Of a stretch of 64,000 nucleotides of DNA, positions 62,529 through 64,000 are shown piece after piece; within the stretch, counting starts at the first letter, position 1; every line of letters begins with the position of its first letter. The stretch comes from Lysobacter sp. Root494 (lineage in GTDB: Bacteria > Pseudomonadota > Gammaproteobacteria > Xanthomonadales > Xanthomonadaceae). The translations under genes and the position numbers were made by a program. The stretch is taken from the NCBI RefSeq assembly GCF_001427225.1, contig NZ_LMFH01000008.1, positions 1 to 64,000 on the forward strand, read 5' to 3'. The notes under the pieces were generated by a model, which was given only the letters and a program-made list of their open reading frames with translations, did no database searches and was not told the DNA's origin.

Positions 62529-63119
62529 TCAGTAGCGATTCAGTGCAGCGACCGTGCACGCGTCGCGCTGCGTGCGCGCAGCGCGCACTTCGGCTGCGGC
62601 CGCGGCGACGCGCGCGGTGGCCTGTGCTTCGCTTTCGCTGCGGCGGATCACGCGGTCGTTGGCGCGCAGCAGCGCGGCCTGCAGCAGGGTTTCCCAGTGC
62701 CGGCGGCACAGCGGGCCGGTGGTGGACCCCAGGTCGATGGCCTGCTTCGCAAGTTGCTGCGCCTGTTCCTGATCGCGCAGTAACAACGCGAGTTCGGCAC
62801 GTTCCTGCAGCAACGCGGGATCCTGCGCGTTGAGCTTCATCGCACGATCCAGCAGGTCGGCCGCGCCGCGATACATATGTCTGGCCTCGAGCTGAGCGGC
62901 CTGTTGTCGCAGGTCTTCTATCTCGGGATCGCGCAGGGGCTGCACGTCGAGTTCGTTCGAAGTCGCCGCTCCCGCCGACCGTATGGTCTTCACCAGTGCT
63001 GCAGCATCGAAGGCCGGCTCCACGGGCTTCGGTGCCGGCACGGTGCATCCGCCCAGCATCAGCGAGCCCGCGACCACGGCAACCCGCCATCCTGGCGAAA
63101 TATTCATCAATGATCTCAT
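62529..63119 (-). CDS. TPR-like lipoprotein coupled to mrcB, candidate PBP1B activator
   Basis: 196 residues with lipoprotein signal and lipobox L-G-G-C (Cys25). After a spacer, a helical TPR-like part lies at about 75-145 (M-Y-R-G-A-A-D-L-L-D-R-A-M-K-L). Its ATG overlaps the mrcB stop (ATGA). In Pseudomonas a TPR lipoprotein called LpoP activates PBP1B from the outer membrane; this gene has the same lipoprotein-TPR layout and is joined to mrcB, so it may be the local equivalent. Similarity to LpoP was not measured. Confidence 0.75.
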   Translation of the reverse strand: MRSLMNISPGWRVAVVAGSLMLGGCTVPAPKPVEPAFDAAALVKTIRSAGAATSNELDVQPLRDPEIEDLRQQAAQLEARHMYRGAADLLDRAMKLNAQDPALLQERAELALLLRDQEQAQQLAKQAIDLGSTTGPLCRRHWETLLQAALLRANDRVIRRSESEAQATARVAAAAAEVRAARTQRDACTVAALNRY

Positions 63120-64000
63120 TGCTGGTCCGGCGGCGCCGCCGCTTCCTCCGTGTCTTCGTCGTCATCGCGGCCGATACCGAACCAGTCGCGCCAGCCGCCG
63201 CCCTCTTCTTCGGCAGCAGGCTGTGGCATCGGACACGGCGTGTACGGCGGCGCGAAACCGGCAACGAAGGCGAAACGGCGTGCGCCCGCACAATTGGCGT
63301 CGGTGGTGTTGTTGCCAGTCACCCACTGCCAGTCGATGCCCTTGTCGCCCACCTGCAACGGCGCGCTCGGCAGGCGCGCGAAGATCGCCGACCACACGCG
63401 CATCGCGCCGGTTGCGCCGTACAGGCCGGTTTCCTTGTTCTGGTCGTTGCCGACCCAGATCACCGCGAGGTGGTCGCCGGTCCAGCCTGCGAACCAGCTG
63501 TCGCGACCATCGTTGCTGGTCCCGGTCTTGCCCGCGGCATTCAGGCGGCCGAGGCCATCGCGAACGAGCTGCGCCGCGGTGCCACTGGTCACCGTCTGCT
63601 GCCCCGCGATCGTGATCAGGCGTGCGGCGATCGCGTCGCCTTCCTGCGCGGGCGCAGGCTTGGTGTCATAACGCTTGAGCGCGCGGCCGCTCGCATCGAG
63701 CACGCCGCGCACCGCGTGCAACGGCTGCACTTCGCCGCCGCTGGCGAGGAACTGGTACAGCTGCGCCATCGCATACGGGCTTTGATCCACCGCGCCGAGA
63801 ATCAGCGACGGTCGCGGCGGCGCCTGGATACCGGCGAGTGTGCGGATCAGGTCGGCCACGCGCTCGGGCCGCACCTTCATGCCGACGCGCACGGTCGCCT
63901 GGTTGTACGACATCGCGAGGGCATCCATCAGGCGCACGGTGCCGTGGCTGCGGCCATCCGAATTGCCGGGGCTCCACTTCTTCCCGCGGCCGAGGTCGAC
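63116..64000 (-). CDS. mrcB: Penicillin-binding protein 1B, C-terminal part (start lies off the window)
   Basis: Only the last 294 residues are visible; the glycosyltransferase and the active-site serine lie beyond the edge. The transpeptidase domain shows the S-Y-N motif (S-Y-N-Q-A-T-V-R) after G-N-S-D-G-R-S-H-G-T-V, and K-T-G-T-S-N-D with D-S-W-F-A-G-W-T-G-D and V-W-V-G-N-D. A tail rich in Glu, Asp and Pro closes it. It builds and cross-links peptidoglycan at the inner membrane. Confidence 0.94.
   Translation of the reverse strand, partial: VDLGRGKKWSPGNSDGRSHGTVRLMDALAMSYNQATVRVGMKVRPERVADLIRTLAGIQAPPRPSLILGAVDQSPYAMAQLYQFLASGGEVQPLHAVRGVLDASGRALKRYDTKPAPAQEGDAIAARLITIAGQQTVTSGTAAQLVRDGLGRLNAAGKTGTSNDGRDSWFAGWTGDHLAVIWVGNDQNKETGLYGATGAMRVWSAIFARLPSAPLQVGDKGIDWQWVTGNNTTDANCAGARRFAFVAGFAPPYTPCPMPQPAAEEEGGGWRDWFGIGRDDDEDTEEAAAPPDQQ

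Noticed and set aside
1-64000. tRNA, rRNA, CRISPR array, prophage or insertion sequence
   Set aside because: Both strands of all gene-free gaps were read for T-loop words, long repeats with spacers, transposase-like frames and integrase genes; none was found. A low-identity RNA gene could still be missed by eye.

Overview
The window is a stretch of high-GC gammaproteobacterial chromosome. Gene content and order point to the Xanthomonadaceae (a Lysobacter-like organism is the best guess). The pointers are the lptD-surA-pdxA-ksgA-apaG-apaH operon, the lgt-thyA-folA group, a GTP-type PEP carboxykinase, and a complete Pil-Chp twitching chemotaxis cluster next to gshB and a tonB-like gene, the arrangement I recall from Pseudomonas and Xanthomonas. 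Dispersed GC-rich hairpin repeats of xanthomonad type agree. This placement rests on pattern recognition, not on a database search. No tRNA, rRNA, CRISPR array, phage or insertion sequence was seen.

Layout. 1-1137: end of a TonB-dependent receptor with a strong terminator. 1197-5054: an accessory cassette of two different 2-oxoglutarate/Fe(II) oxygenases and two sulfotransferase-fold proteins, partly of lower GC and tightly overlapped, lying just downstream of pckG. 5059-12539: tetR-pckG, divergent from fadE, then a hotdog protein, DUF1304 and a nucleotide-transporter-like carrier. 12716-18535: GMC oxidoreductase, M48 peptidase, LemA and a secreted serine hydrolase. 18857-25978: outer-membrane biogenesis and maintenance operon (lptD to apaH). 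26135-31932: folA, thyA, lgt, a TPM/LemA group, TerC and DgkA. 32177-33841: a VOC protein and an isoaspartyl peptidase, convergent across a repeat pair. 34198-39820: a MacAB-type efflux system and a two-component system. 39941-45252: small membrane proteins, mazG, cysQ, nudE, bioA, rsmE. 45436-56993: chpC, chpB, chpA/pilL, pilJ, pilI, pilH, pilG. 57231-64000: gshB, tonB-like, a membrane protein, tsaB, a YoaA-type helicase, a TPR lipoprotein and the end of PBP1B.

How the genes work together. PilG/H/I/J and ChpA/B/C form one signalling array that controls type IV pili; its ChpB has lost the esterase triad and its ChpA carries a 15-bp tandem array coding for a charged helix. The TetR protein sits between fatty-acid oxidation (fadE) and gluconeogenesis (pckG) and could tie them together. 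The adaptor of the MacAB-like pump carries an extra domain with two LTxxQ-like motifs, reminiscent of Spy/CpxP chaperones. The TPR lipoprotein overlapping mrcB is a candidate outer-membrane activator of PBP1B. The least explained part is the oxygenase/sulfotransferase cassette, whose substrate is unknown.
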